NCBI GenBank assembly: GCA_023663525.1
Contig: JAMPHF010000001.1
Coordinates: forward strand, 389,512-453,511
From: Bacteroides sp.
GTDB taxonomy: Bacteria > Bacteroidota > Bacteroidia > Bacteroidales > Muribaculaceae
Direction: 5' to 3'
DNA: 64,000 nucleotides
Position 1 is the stretch's first letter. Every line of letters begins with the position of its first letter. This document shows positions 26,304-35,433 of this stretch, piece by piece. The notes under the pieces are model-generated. The model was not told where the DNA came from. It ran no database searches and saw nothing but the letters and a program-made list of their open reading frames with translations. Position numbers and translations under genes: made by a program.

Positions 26304-26339
26304 TCAGCCGGACTGCGCGCAGATCCGCGCGACGGCTGA
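26304..26339 (+). other. Intercistronic GC-rich stem-loop between adaptor and pump
   Basis: TCAGCCG pairs with CGGCTGA, and inside GCGCG pairs with CGCGC around a six-base loop. It lacks a T-run, so it is unlikely to be a full terminator. It may protect the 3' end of the adaptor message or lower read-through to the pump gene. Confidence 0.5.
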
Positions 26340-26364
26340 ATCCACGAATACAGAATAACCAGCA

Positions 26365-29300
26365 ATGAAATTAGATACATTTATCAATAGGCCGGTGCTG
26401 TCAACGGTGATTTCCATCTTCATCGTTCTTCTGGGTTTGATCGGACTTGTGTCACTCCCGGTCACTCAGTTTCCTGACATCGCACCGCCAACCATCCGCG
26501 TATCGACCACCTACATGGGTGCGAATGCCCAGGCCGTGCTGAACTCTGTGATTGCTCCTCTTGAGGAGTCGATCAACGGTGCCGAGGGCATGACCTACAT
26601 GGAGTCAACCGCCACCAACACCGGTTCGGCCGACATCACAGTGTACTTCGAGCAGGGTTTTGACCCTGACATGGCTGCGGTCGATGTCCAGAACCGTGTG
26701 GCAAAGGCTCAGAACCTCCTTCCTGCCGAAGTTACCCAGGTGGGTGTGCTCACCCAGAAGCGTCAGTCGTCAATGCTCCTCATGGTCGCACTCTATGACG
26801 AATCGGGGAAATACACTTCAGAGTTCCTTGACAACTATGCGAAGATCAATATGATTCCGCAGTTGCAGCGTGTGTCAGGTGTGGGCGACGTCATGTCGTT
26901 CGGTGCTGACTACTCAATGCGTATCTGGCTCAAGCCGGAGGTGATGGCTCAGTATGGACTCGTCCCGAGCGACATCTCCTACGCCCTCGCCGAGCAGAAC
27001 ATCGAGGCTGCCCCCGGTGCATTCGGCGAGCAGGGCGACCAGAGCTTCCAGTACACCATGAAGTACAAAGGCCGCCTCACCACCCCCGAGGAGTTTGAGA
27101 ATATCGTTGTGTCGGCCAAGCCGACGGGTGAGGTGCTCCGTCTCGGCGATGTTGCTGAAATCGAGCTTGGTCGTGTGACCTACGGTTTCTCCAACTCACT
27201 CAATGGCTACGCTTCTACGAGCTGTATCGTCTTCCAGACCGCAGGCTCGAATGCGACTCAGATCATCAACGACTGTCTCAAGGTTGTTGACAGTATGAAA
27301 AAGGAACTTCCTGCGGGTCTTGCCATCGCCGTCCCGATGAACAACAATGACTTCCTCGATGCGTCAATCCATGAGGTTATCAAGACCCTCATCGAGGCGT
27401 TCATCCTCGTGTTCTTCGTGGTTTATGTGTTCCTTCAGGACATCCGCTCCACCATCATTCCCGCCATTGCCATCCCTGTGGCACTTGTCGGCACATTCTT
27501 CTTCATGAATCTCATCGGATTCTCGATCAACCTCATCACTCTCTCGGCTCTTGTCTTGGCCATCGCGATTGTGGTCGATGACGCGATAGTCGTCGTCGAG
27601 GCGGTCCACGCCAAACTTGACGTGGGCTACAAGAGTGCGCGCAAGGCGTCAATTGATGCGATGGGCGAGATCGGCGGTGCCATCATCTCGATCACCCTCG
27701 TCATGATGCTCGTGTTCATCCCGGTGTCGTTCATGTCGGGTACGACCGGTGTGTTCTACCGTCAGTTCGGTCTGACCATGGCCATTGCGATCGGTCTTTC
27801 GGCATTGAACGCCTTGACCCTTTCGCCCGCACTTTGTGCCGTGTTCCTCAAGGGTCATGATGATGACTCCACTCTCAAGGAGCGCATGGGCAAAGCCTAC
27901 GGAGCAGCAGCCGAGGCCGTGGTCGGAAACACAAAGCGTCGCTTCACCCTCAACATGCCCCCGCTGGTGACATTCGCTTTCCTTGCCGCCACCATCCTGT
28001 TCATGGTGCTCGGATGGTATAACCTTGAGCACCCCGTCAAGCTCATCATCGCTTCGGTTGTAGCCGTCATCACCATCCTCGGTATTTTCAACAAGCGATT
28101 CCACAAGGGCTTTGAGAAAGGTTTCGGACGAATCCTCAAGATGTACAACAAGCTCACATCATTCTTCATCAATCATAAGATCACATCGTTTGCCATTGTT
28201 GCCGGTGCTGTCGCCATCCTCGTATGGCTCATGAGCATTACGACCTCGACCCTCGTACCTAATGAGGATACCGGCGTATTGTTCTGTATGGTCGATATGC
28301 CCCCGGGCACATCTCAGGAACGCACCGAGGAAGTCCTTGACCAGCTCGATGGAATCCTCGCGCAAGTCCCCGAAATCCAGTATCGCCAAAAGATTGCCGG
28401 TTACAGTTTCATGGCAGGTCAGGGTGCCACCTACGGTACTTTCATCCTCAAGCTGAAGAATTGGGAGGACCGCAAGCAGGCCGACCAGACTTCTGAGGCA
28501 ATCCTCATGAAACTCTACGGCATGACCTCGGCAATCAAGGATGGACGTGTGATGATCTTCGCGCCGCCTATGATCTCCGGTTACTCTCTGACCAACGGTT
28601 TTGAAATCAAGATGCAGGACCGCACGGGTGGCGATGTCAACGACTTCTTCACCGTGGTCCAGGCTTTCCTCGGTCAGCTCAACCAGCAGCCGGAGGTACA
28701 GGCCGCATACACCACCTTCAACCCGACCTTCCCGCAGTATCTTGTTGACATCGACGCTGCGAAGGCAAAACAGGCCGGTATCTCGCCCAAGGATATTCTT
28801 TCGACCCTCCAGGGCTACTATGGCGGTATGTATGTGTCGAACTTCAACCGTTTCGGTAAAATCTACCGTGTGATGATGCAGGCAGCCCCCGAGGCGCGTA
28901 TCAACCCCGAGACACTTGCCTCGATCAAGGTGCGCAACGGCAGAGAGATGGCTTCGCTCTCCAACTTCGTCACTCTCACGAAGGTCTACGGTCCTGACCT
29001 CCTCAATCGATTCAACATGTTCCAGTCAATATCCGTGACCGGTCAGCCGGCTCCGGGCTACACCTCCGGCGACTGTCTTGCCGCCATCGAGCGAGTTGCA
29101 GCCGAGACATTGCCCGCCGGCTACGGCTATGAATATTCAGGTATGACCCGTGAGGAGGCATCGTCGGGCGCAGGTTCGACAACCGCCATCATCTTCGGTC
29201 TCTGTCTCCTGTTCGTCTACCTCCTCCTGTCCGCTCAGTATGAGAGCTACATCCTCCCGTGGGCTGTTATCTTCTCGATTCCGTTCGGACTTATGGGTAC

Positions 29301-29745
29301 GTTCATCTTCGCCCAGATCTTTGATATATCCAACAACATCTACCTGCAGATCGCGCTCATCATGCTCATCGGTCTTCTTGCAAAGAATGCAATCCTTATC
29401 GTTGAGTTCGCCGTCGAGCGTCGTCGCACGGGTATGTCGATTGTCAATGCGGCCATCCAGGGTGCAACCGCCCGTCTGCGTCCTATCCTCATGACCTCTC
29501 TCGCCATGATCATCGGTCTTCTGCCTATGATGTTTGCCACCGGTGCGGGTGCCAACGGTAACCGTGCCCTCGGTACCGGCTCAATCGGCGGTATGCTCAT
29601 CGGTATGATTCTCCAAGTGCTCATCGTTCCCGCCCTGTTCGTGATCTTCCAGAAGATTCAGGAGAAGATTACTCCGCTCAAGTGGGAGGATACAGACAAT
29701 GAGGGTATTGAAAACGAAATCGAGCAGTACACCCCCAACCGTTAA
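26365..29745 (+). CDS. RND multidrug efflux pump (AcrB/MexF-like, HAE1)
   Basis: An 1126-aa proton-driven inner-membrane pump. HAE1 features are the N-terminal FINRPVLSTVISIFIVLLG, the porter-domain start QFPDIAPPTIRVSTTYMGAN, and the proton-relay helix ALVLAIAIVVDDAIVVVE with its paired aspartates. The second half repeats the fold (around SITTSTLVPNEDTGVLFCMV) and ends with helices GLLAKNAILIVEFAVE and LPMMFATGAGANG. It is slightly longer than E. coli AcrB (1049 aa), with extra residues around 510-610 between the halves. It works as a trimer with the adaptor and channel encoded on either side. Confidence 0.95.
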   Translation: MKLDTFINRPVLSTVISIFIVLLGLIGLVSLPVTQFPDIAPPTIRVSTTYMGANAQAVLNSVIAPLEESINGAEGMTYMESTATNTGSADITVYFEQGFDPDMAAVDVQNRVAKAQNLLPAEVTQVGVLTQKRQSSMLLMVALYDESGKYTSEFLDNYAKINMIPQLQRVSGVGDVMSFGADYSMRIWLKPEVMAQYGLVPSDISYALAEQNIEAAPGAFGEQGDQSFQYTMKYKGRLTTPEEFENIVVSAKPTGEVLRLGDVAEIELGRVTYGFSNSLNGYASTSCIVFQTAGSNATQIINDCLKVVDSMKKELPAGLAIAVPMNNNDFLDASIHEVIKTLIEAFILVFFVVYVFLQDIRSTIIPAIAIPVALVGTFFFMNLIGFSINLITLSALVLAIAIVVDDAIVVVEAVHAKLDVGYKSARKASIDAMGEIGGAIISITLVMMLVFIPVSFMSGTTGVFYRQFGLTMAIAIGLSALNALTLSPALCAVFLKGHDDDSTLKERMGKAYGAAAEAVVGNTKRRFTLNMPPLVTFAFLAATILFMVLGWYNLEHPVKLIIASVVAVITILGIFNKRFHKGFEKGFGRILKMYNKLTSFFINHKITSFAIVAGAVAILVWLMSITTSTLVPNEDTGVLFCMVDMPPGTSQERTEEVLDQLDGILAQVPEIQYRQKIAGYSFMAGQGATYGTFILKLKNWEDRKQADQTSEAILMKLYGMTSAIKDGRVMIFAPPMISGYSLTNGFEIKMQDRTGGDVNDFFTVVQAFLGQLNQQPEVQAAYTTFNPTFPQYLVDIDAAKAKQAGISPKDILSTLQGYYGGMYVSNFNRFGKIYRVMMQAAPEARINPETLASIKVRNGREMASLSNFVTLTKVYGPDLLNRFNMFQSISVTGQPAPGYTSGDCLAAIERVAAETLPAGYGYEYSGMTREEASSGAGSTTAIIFGLCLLFVYLLLSAQYESYILPWAVIFSIPFGLMGTFIFAQIFDISNNIYLQIALIMLIGLLAKNAILIVEFAVERRRTGMSIVNAAIQGATARLRPILMTSLAMIIGLLPMMFATGAGANGNRALGTGSIGGMLIGMILQVLIVPALFVIFQKIQEKITPLKWEDTDNEGIENEIEQYTPNR

Positions 29746-29788
29746 CCCCAATCACAACTGTTTTTCATACCAGTCAATATCAAACTCA

Positions 29789-31174
29789 ATGAAAATCAAG
29801 AATATCTCACTTATCCTTGCAGCCACACTGAGCGTCACCGCGCTCAGTGGATGCGGGATTTATCAGAAATATGACGCGAAGAAGATTGACAGCCGGCTTG
29901 TGAAGGAGTATGCCGAGGCTCTCAAGGTTCAGGACGACTCCACGGCTTTCGGCAATCTGTCGTGGCGCGCGGTGTTCACTGACCCCGCTCTCGTCGGTCT
30001 CATCGACCGCGCTCTCACTGCCAACAAGGATCTCCGCAACGCCAAACTCAATGTTGACATTGCCCATGCGCAGCTCAAGGGTGCGAAACTGAGCTATCTT
30101 CCCTCTCTCGCATTCACTCCCAACGGTGCGGGCGCGAAGTATGCGAGCAATGACTTCAACTGGACATATCAGCTCCCACTCGCTGTCAACTGGGAGGTGG
30201 ATGTGTTCGGCAAACTTCTCAACAACAAGCGTACAGCGCAGGCTGCCGAACTTCAGGCAAGAGCCTACGAGCAGGCTGTCCGCTCGCAGATAATAGCAGG
30301 TGTGGCACAGTGCTACTATTCAATCGCCGCCCTTCAGGCCCAGCTTAATCTCTCACGCGAGACTTCCGAGCTTTGGAAAGAGAGCGTCCAGGTGATGCGC
30401 AATTTGAAGGAAGCCGGCCGACTGAGAGAGGATGCCGTTGTGCAGAGCCTCGCTCAGTATTACAGCATTGAGTCGCAGATCACCGACATTGAGCTGTCGC
30501 TCCACGAGGCCAACAACACCATGTCGCTTCTTCTCAACGAAATGCCGCAGAAGTGGACTGTTTCGCCCGATGCCTCAATCAATGTCCCGGAGATGAAGCG
30601 CACTGCCATCCCGATGGCTGAGCTTGCTGTCCGTCCGGATGTGCGTGCATCGGAGATGTCACTTGCATCGGCGTTCTATTCGACTGCATCGGCTCGCGCT
30701 GCTTTCTATCCCTCGATCAACATTACGGCCAACGGCGGTTTCACCAACCTCCTCGGTTCGTTTGTCCAGAATCCCGGAGACTGGTTCATCCAGCTTGCGG
30801 GCAGCCTCACCGCACCGCTGTTCTCACGCGGTCAGAACATCGCCCGCCTCGAAGCCTCCAAGGCTCAGCAGCAGCAGGCTCTCAACAACTTTGAATACAC
30901 TCTCATGAGTGCGGCTGCCGATGTCAGCAATGCCATGACAGTCTATGAAAAGAGTGTCCAGAAGCAGCAGTGGCTTCAGTTGCAGGTCGAGAATCTGAGC
31001 AAGGCTGTCGATATCACCAACGAACTTCTCCTGTTCGACGGTTCCACAACGTATCTTGAAGTGCTCACAGCCCAGAAGAATCTTCTCGGTGCGCAGACCG
31101 CACAGATAACTACAAACCTCACCGCTGCACGTTCGGTCATCAACCTGTATCAGAATCTTGGCGGCGGACGTTAA
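29789..31174 (+). CDS. Outer-membrane efflux channel (TolC/OprM family lipoprotein)
   Basis: A 461-aa lipoprotein (lipobox LSGC) of the NodT/OprM family that forms the exit duct of the RND pump. The repeat-like helical segments are visible: NKDLRNAKLNVDIAHAQLKG and, in the second half, RPDVRASEMSLASAFYSTA, each followed by strand regions (LPSLAFTPNGAG, YPSINITANGGF). The frame opens at 29699 inside the pump gene; the ATG at 29789 is chosen for its signal peptide MKIKNISLILAATLSVTAL. It completes a tripartite pump operon. Confidence 0.92.
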   Translation: MKIKNISLILAATLSVTALSGCGIYQKYDAKKIDSRLVKEYAEALKVQDDSTAFGNLSWRAVFTDPALVGLIDRALTANKDLRNAKLNVDIAHAQLKGAKLSYLPSLAFTPNGAGAKYASNDFNWTYQLPLAVNWEVDVFGKLLNNKRTAQAAELQARAYEQAVRSQIIAGVAQCYYSIAALQAQLNLSRETSELWKESVQVMRNLKEAGRLREDAVVQSLAQYYSIESQITDIELSLHEANNTMSLLLNEMPQKWTVSPDASINVPEMKRTAIPMAELAVRPDVRASEMSLASAFYSTASARAAFYPSINITANGGFTNLLGSFVQNPGDWFIQLAGSLTAPLFSRGQNIARLEASKAQQQQALNNFEYTLMSAAADVSNAMTVYEKSVQKQQWLQLQVENLSKAVDITNELLLFDGSTTYLEVLTAQKNLLGAQTAQITTNLTAARSVINLYQNLGGGR

Positions 31175-31198
31175 GATCAAACCTTAAAATTAGACATC

Positions 31199-31987
31199 AT
31201 GATTAGCGACAAAGCTCATATCGACCCCTCGGCCAAAATCGGCGAGAACGTCACCATCCATCCCTTTGCTTATATCGACAAGGATGTGGAGATTGGCGAC
31301 AACACTGTCATCATGCCTTTCGCAAGCATCATCCGCGGTACACGTCTCGGTAAGAACTGCAAGGTCTACCAGGGTGCCATCGTCGGTGCCGATCCCCAGG
31401 ATTTCCGTTGGAAAGGCGGCTACACCTATTGCTATATCGGCGACAATGTCATCATCCGCGAGAATGTCATCATCAACCGTGGCATCGCGAGCGAGGGTGG
31501 CACGCGCATCGGTGCCGGTTCTTTCCTCATGGCCAATTCTCATGTCGGACATGACTCGCATTTGAAAGGCAAGGATGTCATCGGCAATAATGTATCGATT
31601 GCCGGAGATGTCGAGATTGGTGAGTGTACAATCCTTTCGTCAAGCGTCGTTATCCACGAAAATTCCCGTGTCGGTGACTGGGTTCTTGTCAAGGGCGGCT
31701 GCCGCATCACAGGCAACGTGCCTCCCTTCTGCATTATGGCCCACAATCCTACCGCCTATTTCGGCGTGAACGCCACCATTCTCCGTAAGCAGGGCATGGA
31801 TGAGGAGCGCATCGATGACATCGCGAAATGCTACCGTCACATCTATCAGACGGGTACATCGGTGTTCAACGCTCTCCAGCGCATTGAGGCCGATGTCGAG
31901 CAGACACCCGAGCGCGACAATATCGTCTCGTTCATCCGCGACAACAAGCTCCGCATCGTCGCCATCCCGAAGGATCTTGAAAACTGA
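31199..31987 (+). CDS. LpxA-type UDP-GlcNAc acyltransferase (possible paralogue)
   Basis: A 262-aa left-handed beta-helix acyltransferase. Hexapeptide repeats run from IDPSAKIGENVTIHPFAYID to about residue 190. The region SFLMANSHVGHDSHL carries the catalytic His in the position of LpxA His125, and a C-terminal helical domain follows (NATILRKQGMDEERIDDIAK). LpxA adds the first 3-hydroxyacyl chain in lipid A synthesis. In Bacteroidales the main lpxA usually sits with lpxD and the lpxC-fabZ fusion. Here it follows the RND pump by 24 nt, so it could be a second paralogue. Whether it is the only LpxA of the genome cannot be known from this window. Confidence 0.8.
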   Translation: MISDKAHIDPSAKIGENVTIHPFAYIDKDVEIGDNTVIMPFASIIRGTRLGKNCKVYQGAIVGADPQDFRWKGGYTYCYIGDNVIIRENVIINRGIASEGGTRIGAGSFLMANSHVGHDSHLKGKDVIGNNVSIAGDVEIGECTILSSSVVIHENSRVGDWVLVKGGCRITGNVPPFCIMAHNPTAYFGVNATILRKQGMDEERIDDIAKCYRHIYQTGTSVFNALQRIEADVEQTPERDNIVSFIRDNKLRIVAIPKDLEN

Positions 31988-32019
31988 TTTCTGACAACCA
32001 CGGTATAACCCGGTATAAG

Positions 32020-32136
32020 GGATACAAGAAGACAAGAGGCGCAGGAGCAACAGGAGAGATTTTTTGTCAGCGATATTGTTTACGGCTGAGAAAATAATCC
32101 TCTTGTTGCTCCTGCTCCTCTTGTCTTCCTGTGTCT
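32020..32136. repeat. Long hairpin repeat, family A copy 5
   Basis: The left arm GATACAAGAAGACAAGAGG and its pyrimidine-rich partner CCTCTTGTCTTCCTGTGTC enclose an inner GCAGGAGCAAC/GTTGCTCCTGC stem. The loop differs from copies 1 and 2. It starts 33 nt after the LpxA-type stop. Confidence 0.8.
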
Positions 32137-32200
32137 TTCATCACCTTCTGTATTTCAATCGGGATATAAATTTCGTATGAAAAATTGGTCAAGCGACGGT

Positions 32201-32217
32201 TATATTTGTTATTTTTG
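32201..32217 (+). promoter_or_regulatory. Two overlapping -7 boxes for the tyrosine phosphatase gene
   Basis: TATATTTG (32201-32208) and TATTTTTG (32210-32217) both fit TAnnTTTG. Either would place the transcript start just before the ATG at 32231, which argues against the in-frame start at 32177. Confidence 0.45.
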
Positions 32218-32230
32218 TGACCATAAACAG

Positions 32231-32779
32231 ATGGATGGACACATGACTGATGATGGAATAAAAAGGAATCTCAGGGAGATTCTGTCAGCCCGACAAGAGG
32301 ACAAGCCGTTCAGAGTGCTCTTTGTATGTCTCGGAAATATATGCAGATCACCGGCTGCTGAGGGCATCATGCGTGAGATTGTCATGCAGGAGGGTGCAAC
32401 TGACCGGTGGGTGATTGATTCGGCCGGGACAGGGCGTTACCACATAGGAGATTTGCCTGACAGACGGATGAGGGTCCATGCACGGCAGCGTGGACTCGAA
32501 CTCACTCACCGTGCGCGGCAGGTCGAGACGGAAGATTTTCTGAATTTCGACATGATTGTCGCCATGGATGCAGCCAATGCGACCGATTTGCGCCACGCGG
32601 CCCCGACAATCGAGACTGCGAGGAAGATTATACCTATGGCTGCGTTCTTTCCCGAGGGGTGTCGTTATGACTATGTCCCCGACCCGTATTATGAGGGATC
32701 TGAGGGGTTTGAACTGGTGCTTGATCTGCTTGAGGACGGTTGCAGGAATCTCTATGACTGTGTAGAGAAAATAAAGTGA
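32231..32779 (+). CDS. Low-molecular-weight protein tyrosine phosphatase
   Basis: A 182-aa cytoplasmic phosphatase. The P-loop CLGNICRS (Cys33 to Arg39) is the C(X)5R signature, and the general acid lies in VPDPYYEG. The start is 32231 or the next ATG, 32243; the longer frame from 32177 is unlikely because promoter boxes lie in it. The first ~25 residues (KRNLREILSARQEDKPF) extend beyond the usual family N-terminus. Such enzymes often regulate polysaccharide-export tyrosine kinases; no such kinase is adjacent here, so its substrate is unknown. Confidence 0.9.
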   Translation: MDGHMTDDGIKRNLREILSARQEDKPFRVLFVCLGNICRSPAAEGIMREIVMQEGATDRWVIDSAGTGRYHIGDLPDRRMRVHARQRGLELTHRARQVETEDFLNFDMIVAMDAANATDLRHAAPTIETARKIIPMAAFFPEGCRYDYVPDPYYEGSEGFELVLDLLEDGCRNLYDCVEKIK

Positions 32780-32788
32780 GATTTTAAT

Positions 32789-32877
32789 CGTACGGACATA
32801 CCTTCGGCATGTTTGATTTCAACCGCCTGCCGCACAGGAACATGCATCCCTAAACATGCCAAAGGCATCTCCGTACG
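32789..32877. repeat. REP-like hairpin, family B copy 1
   Basis: CGTACGGACATACCTTCGGC and the inverted GCCAAAGGCATCTCCGTACG bracket about 40 nt. Each end is itself a small hairpin. Further copies are at 60354 and 62808, with a half copy at 44917. Confidence 0.75.
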
Positions 32878-32907
32878 TGTGTATACATTATTGCAAACAA
32901 GAAAATT

Positions 32908-33381
32908 ATGAAGACTTTCAATATTACAATCCCGGTCATTGAGGCTCGTTTCGAGGAATTGACCGATGAGCAAAAGGAGCTTGTGACGCTTGCCCGCAAG
33001 GCTACCTATCGGAGCTATGCACCGTATAGCAAATTTCGTGTCGGAGCTGCTATCAGACTGACGGATGGAAATGTCGTGAGCGGTTCAAATCAGGAAAACG
33101 CGGCCTATCCGTCAGGACTGTGTGCGGAGCGCACGGCTGCTTTCTATGCCCATTCGACATATCCCGATGCTGATTTTGAGGCAATTGCCATTGCTGCCGT
33201 GGGGACTGACGGCGTTGAGCTTGCCAATCCCATCTCGCCTTGCGGAGCGTGCCGTCAGTCTTTGCTGGAGTACGAGACACTGGCAGGAAAGGAGGTTGAG
33301 GTGATTCTCGTCGGCTCGGAAAAGATTTATATCTTCCCGTCAATCAGATCGACTCTGCCGTATTGTTTCGATGAATTTTGA
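32908..33381 (+). CDS. cdd: Cytidine deaminase
   Basis: A 157-aa zinc enzyme that deaminates cytidine and deoxycytidine to uridine forms in pyrimidine salvage. The zinc site and catalytic acid are visible: CAE (Cys72, Glu74) and PCGACRQ (Cys112, Cys115). The FRVGAAIRLTDGNVVSGSNQENAAYPSGL stretch binds nucleoside; its Asn-Glu pair is conserved. It is a homotetrameric-type CDA by length. It stands alone, downstream of a REP-like hairpin and convergent with the histidine kinase gene (14-nt gap). Confidence 0.94.
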   Translation: MKTFNITIPVIEARFEELTDEQKELVTLARKATYRSYAPYSKFRVGAAIRLTDGNVVSGSNQENAAYPSGLCAERTAAFYAHSTYPDADFEAIAIAAVGTDGVELANPISPCGACRQSLLEYETLAGKEVEVILVGSEKIYIFPSIRSTLPYCFDEF

Positions 33382-33395
33382 ACGCTGAGTGTCAA

Positions 33396-34661
33396 CTATT
33401 CAGCTTCCGCCAATGGCAGCGTCAATGCGAAGATTGTCGGTTGACCGGGGGCTGATTTGAGGACGAGTGTTCCGTGATTGGCGAGGATCATCCGTCGGCT
33501 CAGGCTTAACCCAATGCCGTTGCCGCCCTGTTTGGTCGTGAACAGCGGGGTGAAGATTCGGTGTGCGGTCTCGGCGGTGATTGGGGTGCCGTTATTGCAG
33601 ATTTCGACTGTGATTTTATTGTCCGATGGTTGGGGCGCGGCGATATGGTGGGTCATCGGGACGCTCACGCGGATAGTTATTTCCGTGGCAGAGGCTTCGA
33701 TGGCGTTTTTGATGAGGTTGATGAGTACCTGGCTTATTTGGCTTCTGTCCGCATGGATGATTGGGTCGTAGGTGGGCAGATAGAGGGTAAATTCCGCATG
33801 TTTGCCGGAATCATCGGGATGTGCTATCGTGTGTGCGATGGTTATGACATGGTCGAGGAGCGGTCGCAGCGGGAAGTCTGAGGCAGACGGTGTCGGTATG
33901 ATTGTGAGTCGCCTGTAATTCCCGACGAATTCCTTGAGTGAACGCGAGGAGTCGCTGATAGCGTCAAGCCCGTGGGTCAAATAGTCCTCATTCAAGGTGC
34001 CGGAACTGTCGGGATGGTCGAGGGTGTGGCGCAGTCGGAGGGTCTCGGACAGTGAGATTACGGGGGCTATACCGTTCATGATTTCGTGGGTGAGGACTCG
34101 GGTCATTTCCTCCCAAGTCTCCACACTTGCCGCCGCAAGTTGCGCCGAAATGTCGTCGAGCGTGACGAGCGTCAGTTGTTGCCCGTCATGACGGGTGAAC
34201 GATGTGGTCTTTATGGCGATATTGCGTATTGTCGTGTCGATTCCGGCTGTCGGGGTTGAAAGGAGTTCGGCGAGCTCGGACCAGGATTGGTTGAGGGAAG
34301 ATATATGGGTGAGGGCTGGCCGTCCAAGCAGGCGCAGAGCCGATGGGTTGGCAAGAATCACATGGCCGGAGGAGGTGATGACGATCACACCGGTGGCAAT
34401 TGAGTCAGTGATGGTCTCATAGTATTTCTCAGTCTCGATTACCTTCATGCGTAGGGCGGCAAGACTACGGGCTATGCGGTTGAGGAATTCGTTAAGCCGG
34501 CGGTCGGTCGATGTCGGGAAACGGAGTGTCGTGTCGGCCGAGTCGAGGGCTTCGAGTAGAAGTCTCAACCGCCGGGTCATCCTTGTCTGATGGCGATACA
34601 GTCGCCATGCACCCCATGCGATGAGGATTATCAGACCGGCAATGTAAATTTCATAGCGCAT
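33396..34661 (-). CDS. Sensor histidine kinase (NtrY-like, single membrane helix)
   Basis: A 421-aa kinase with one N-terminal membrane helix (residues 4-20) and no sizeable periplasmic domain. A PAS-like region spans about 80-170 (ITDSIATGVIVITSSGHVIL). The phosphoacceptor is His192 in LTHEIMNGIAPV. An ATPase domain follows with LINLIKNAIEA (N box), EICNNG, and GGNGIGLSLSRRMI (G boxes). The response regulator gene lies 28 nt upstream, so they form one unit with it. Signal sensing is probably within the membrane or cytoplasm. Confidence 0.9.
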   Translation of the reverse strand: MRYEIYIAGLIILIAWGAWRLYRHQTRMTRRLRLLLEALDSADTTLRFPTSTDRRLNEFLNRIARSLAALRMKVIETEKYYETITDSIATGVIVITSSGHVILANPSALRLLGRPALTHISSLNQSWSELAELLSTPTAGIDTTIRNIAIKTTSFTRHDGQQLTLVTLDDISAQLAAASVETWEEMTRVLTHEIMNGIAPVISLSETLRLRHTLDHPDSSGTLNEDYLTHGLDAISDSSRSLKEFVGNYRRLTIIPTPSASDFPLRPLLDHVITIAHTIAHPDDSGKHAEFTLYLPTYDPIIHADRSQISQVLINLIKNAIEASATEITIRVSVPMTHHIAAPQPSDNKITVEICNNGTPITAETAHRIFTPLFTTKQGGNGIGLSLSRRMILANHGTLVLKSAPGQPTIFALTLPLAEAE

Positions 34662-34689
34662 GATGTGATGTCCGGATTGCTCCTCCGTG

Positions 34690-35280
34690 TTACGAGATAT
34701 GTTCTAAGTTGTTATTACTCTTGATTTTATTGTAGAGAGTCTGACGGGATATGCCGAGTTGGGCCGCAGCGGCTGAGAGGTTGCCGCCATTGTCGGCGAG
34801 AGCCTCTGAGATCATCTTCTGTTCCATCTGGTGGAGAGTCAAAGGCGTTGGATTGTCATTGTGGTCATCTGTCGCATGATGTTCCGGGGATTTTGTCCGG
34901 GCGGCTGCTTGACGATTGGTGGCTTGAAGCAGAGTCTGGAGCAGACGGGCATTGTTCCACGGTTTTGTGACGAAATCGGCAGCTCCTTCCTTCAATCCTT
35001 GAACGGCAAGCTCAATGTCGGCGAATGCGGTGAAAAGAACCACCGGCGTGGAGGGGGAGAGCCGGTGAATCTCACTGAGCCAGAACAGCCCTTCGTTACC
35101 GTTGGTAACCGGTGAGGTGAAGTTCATGTCCAGAAGCACACAATCGGGTTTGCCCTCGCGCAGCAGTGCAGGGATACGTGAGGGCGATGTGGTAGTCATG
35201 ACATTGTCAAACTTTATCTCAGCGAGGAGTTTGACCGCCGCCAGCACCGATCGGTTATCATCAACAACAAGAAGGGTCAT
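34690..35280 (-). CDS. Response regulator with REC and Fis-type HTH, no AAA+ domain
   Basis: A 196-aa regulator. The receiver has the acidic pair DD (7-8), phosphoacceptor Asp51 in LLDMNF, Thr84 and Lys106 in KPW. The insert VTNGNEGLFWLSEI is typical of Bacteroidetes sigma-54-dependent regulators. The C-terminal Fis-like helix-turn-helix is GGNLSAAAAQLGISRQTLYNKI. The ~240-residue AAA+ module that normally lies between is missing, leaving a ~30-residue linker, so it resembles RegA/ActR regulators and cannot drive sigma-54 promoters itself. It likely controls the linked ABC exporter genes. Confidence 0.88.
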   Translation of the reverse strand: MTLLVVDDNRSVLAAVKLLAEIKFDNVMTTTSPSRIPALLREGKPDCVLLDMNFTSPVTNGNEGLFWLSEIHRLSPSTPVVLFTAFADIELAVQGLKEGAADFVTKPWNNARLLQTLLQATNRQAAARTKSPEHHATDDHNDNPTPLTLHQMEQKMISEALADNGGNLSAAAAQLGISRQTLYNKIKSNNNLEHIS

Positions 35281-35292
35281 AGTTATTTAATG

Positions 35293-35425
35293 CATAATTA
35301 TTTAATGCATAATGCATAATTCATAATCTTTTAACTTATAGTGCATAATAGCTTTGTTTTAAGTGCCTTAATCAATTATGCTATTGCTGTTTTTTTGATA
35401 TTATTATGCATTATGAATTATGCCT
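35293..35425. repeat. AT-rich inverted repeat (family D)
   Basis: TGCATAATGCATAATTCATA on the left faces TTATGCATTATGAATTATGC on the right. The same words recur at 38662-38714. It fills the gap between the response regulator and the ABC ATPase gene. Confidence 0.65.
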
Positions 35426-35433
35426 AAGCAAAT

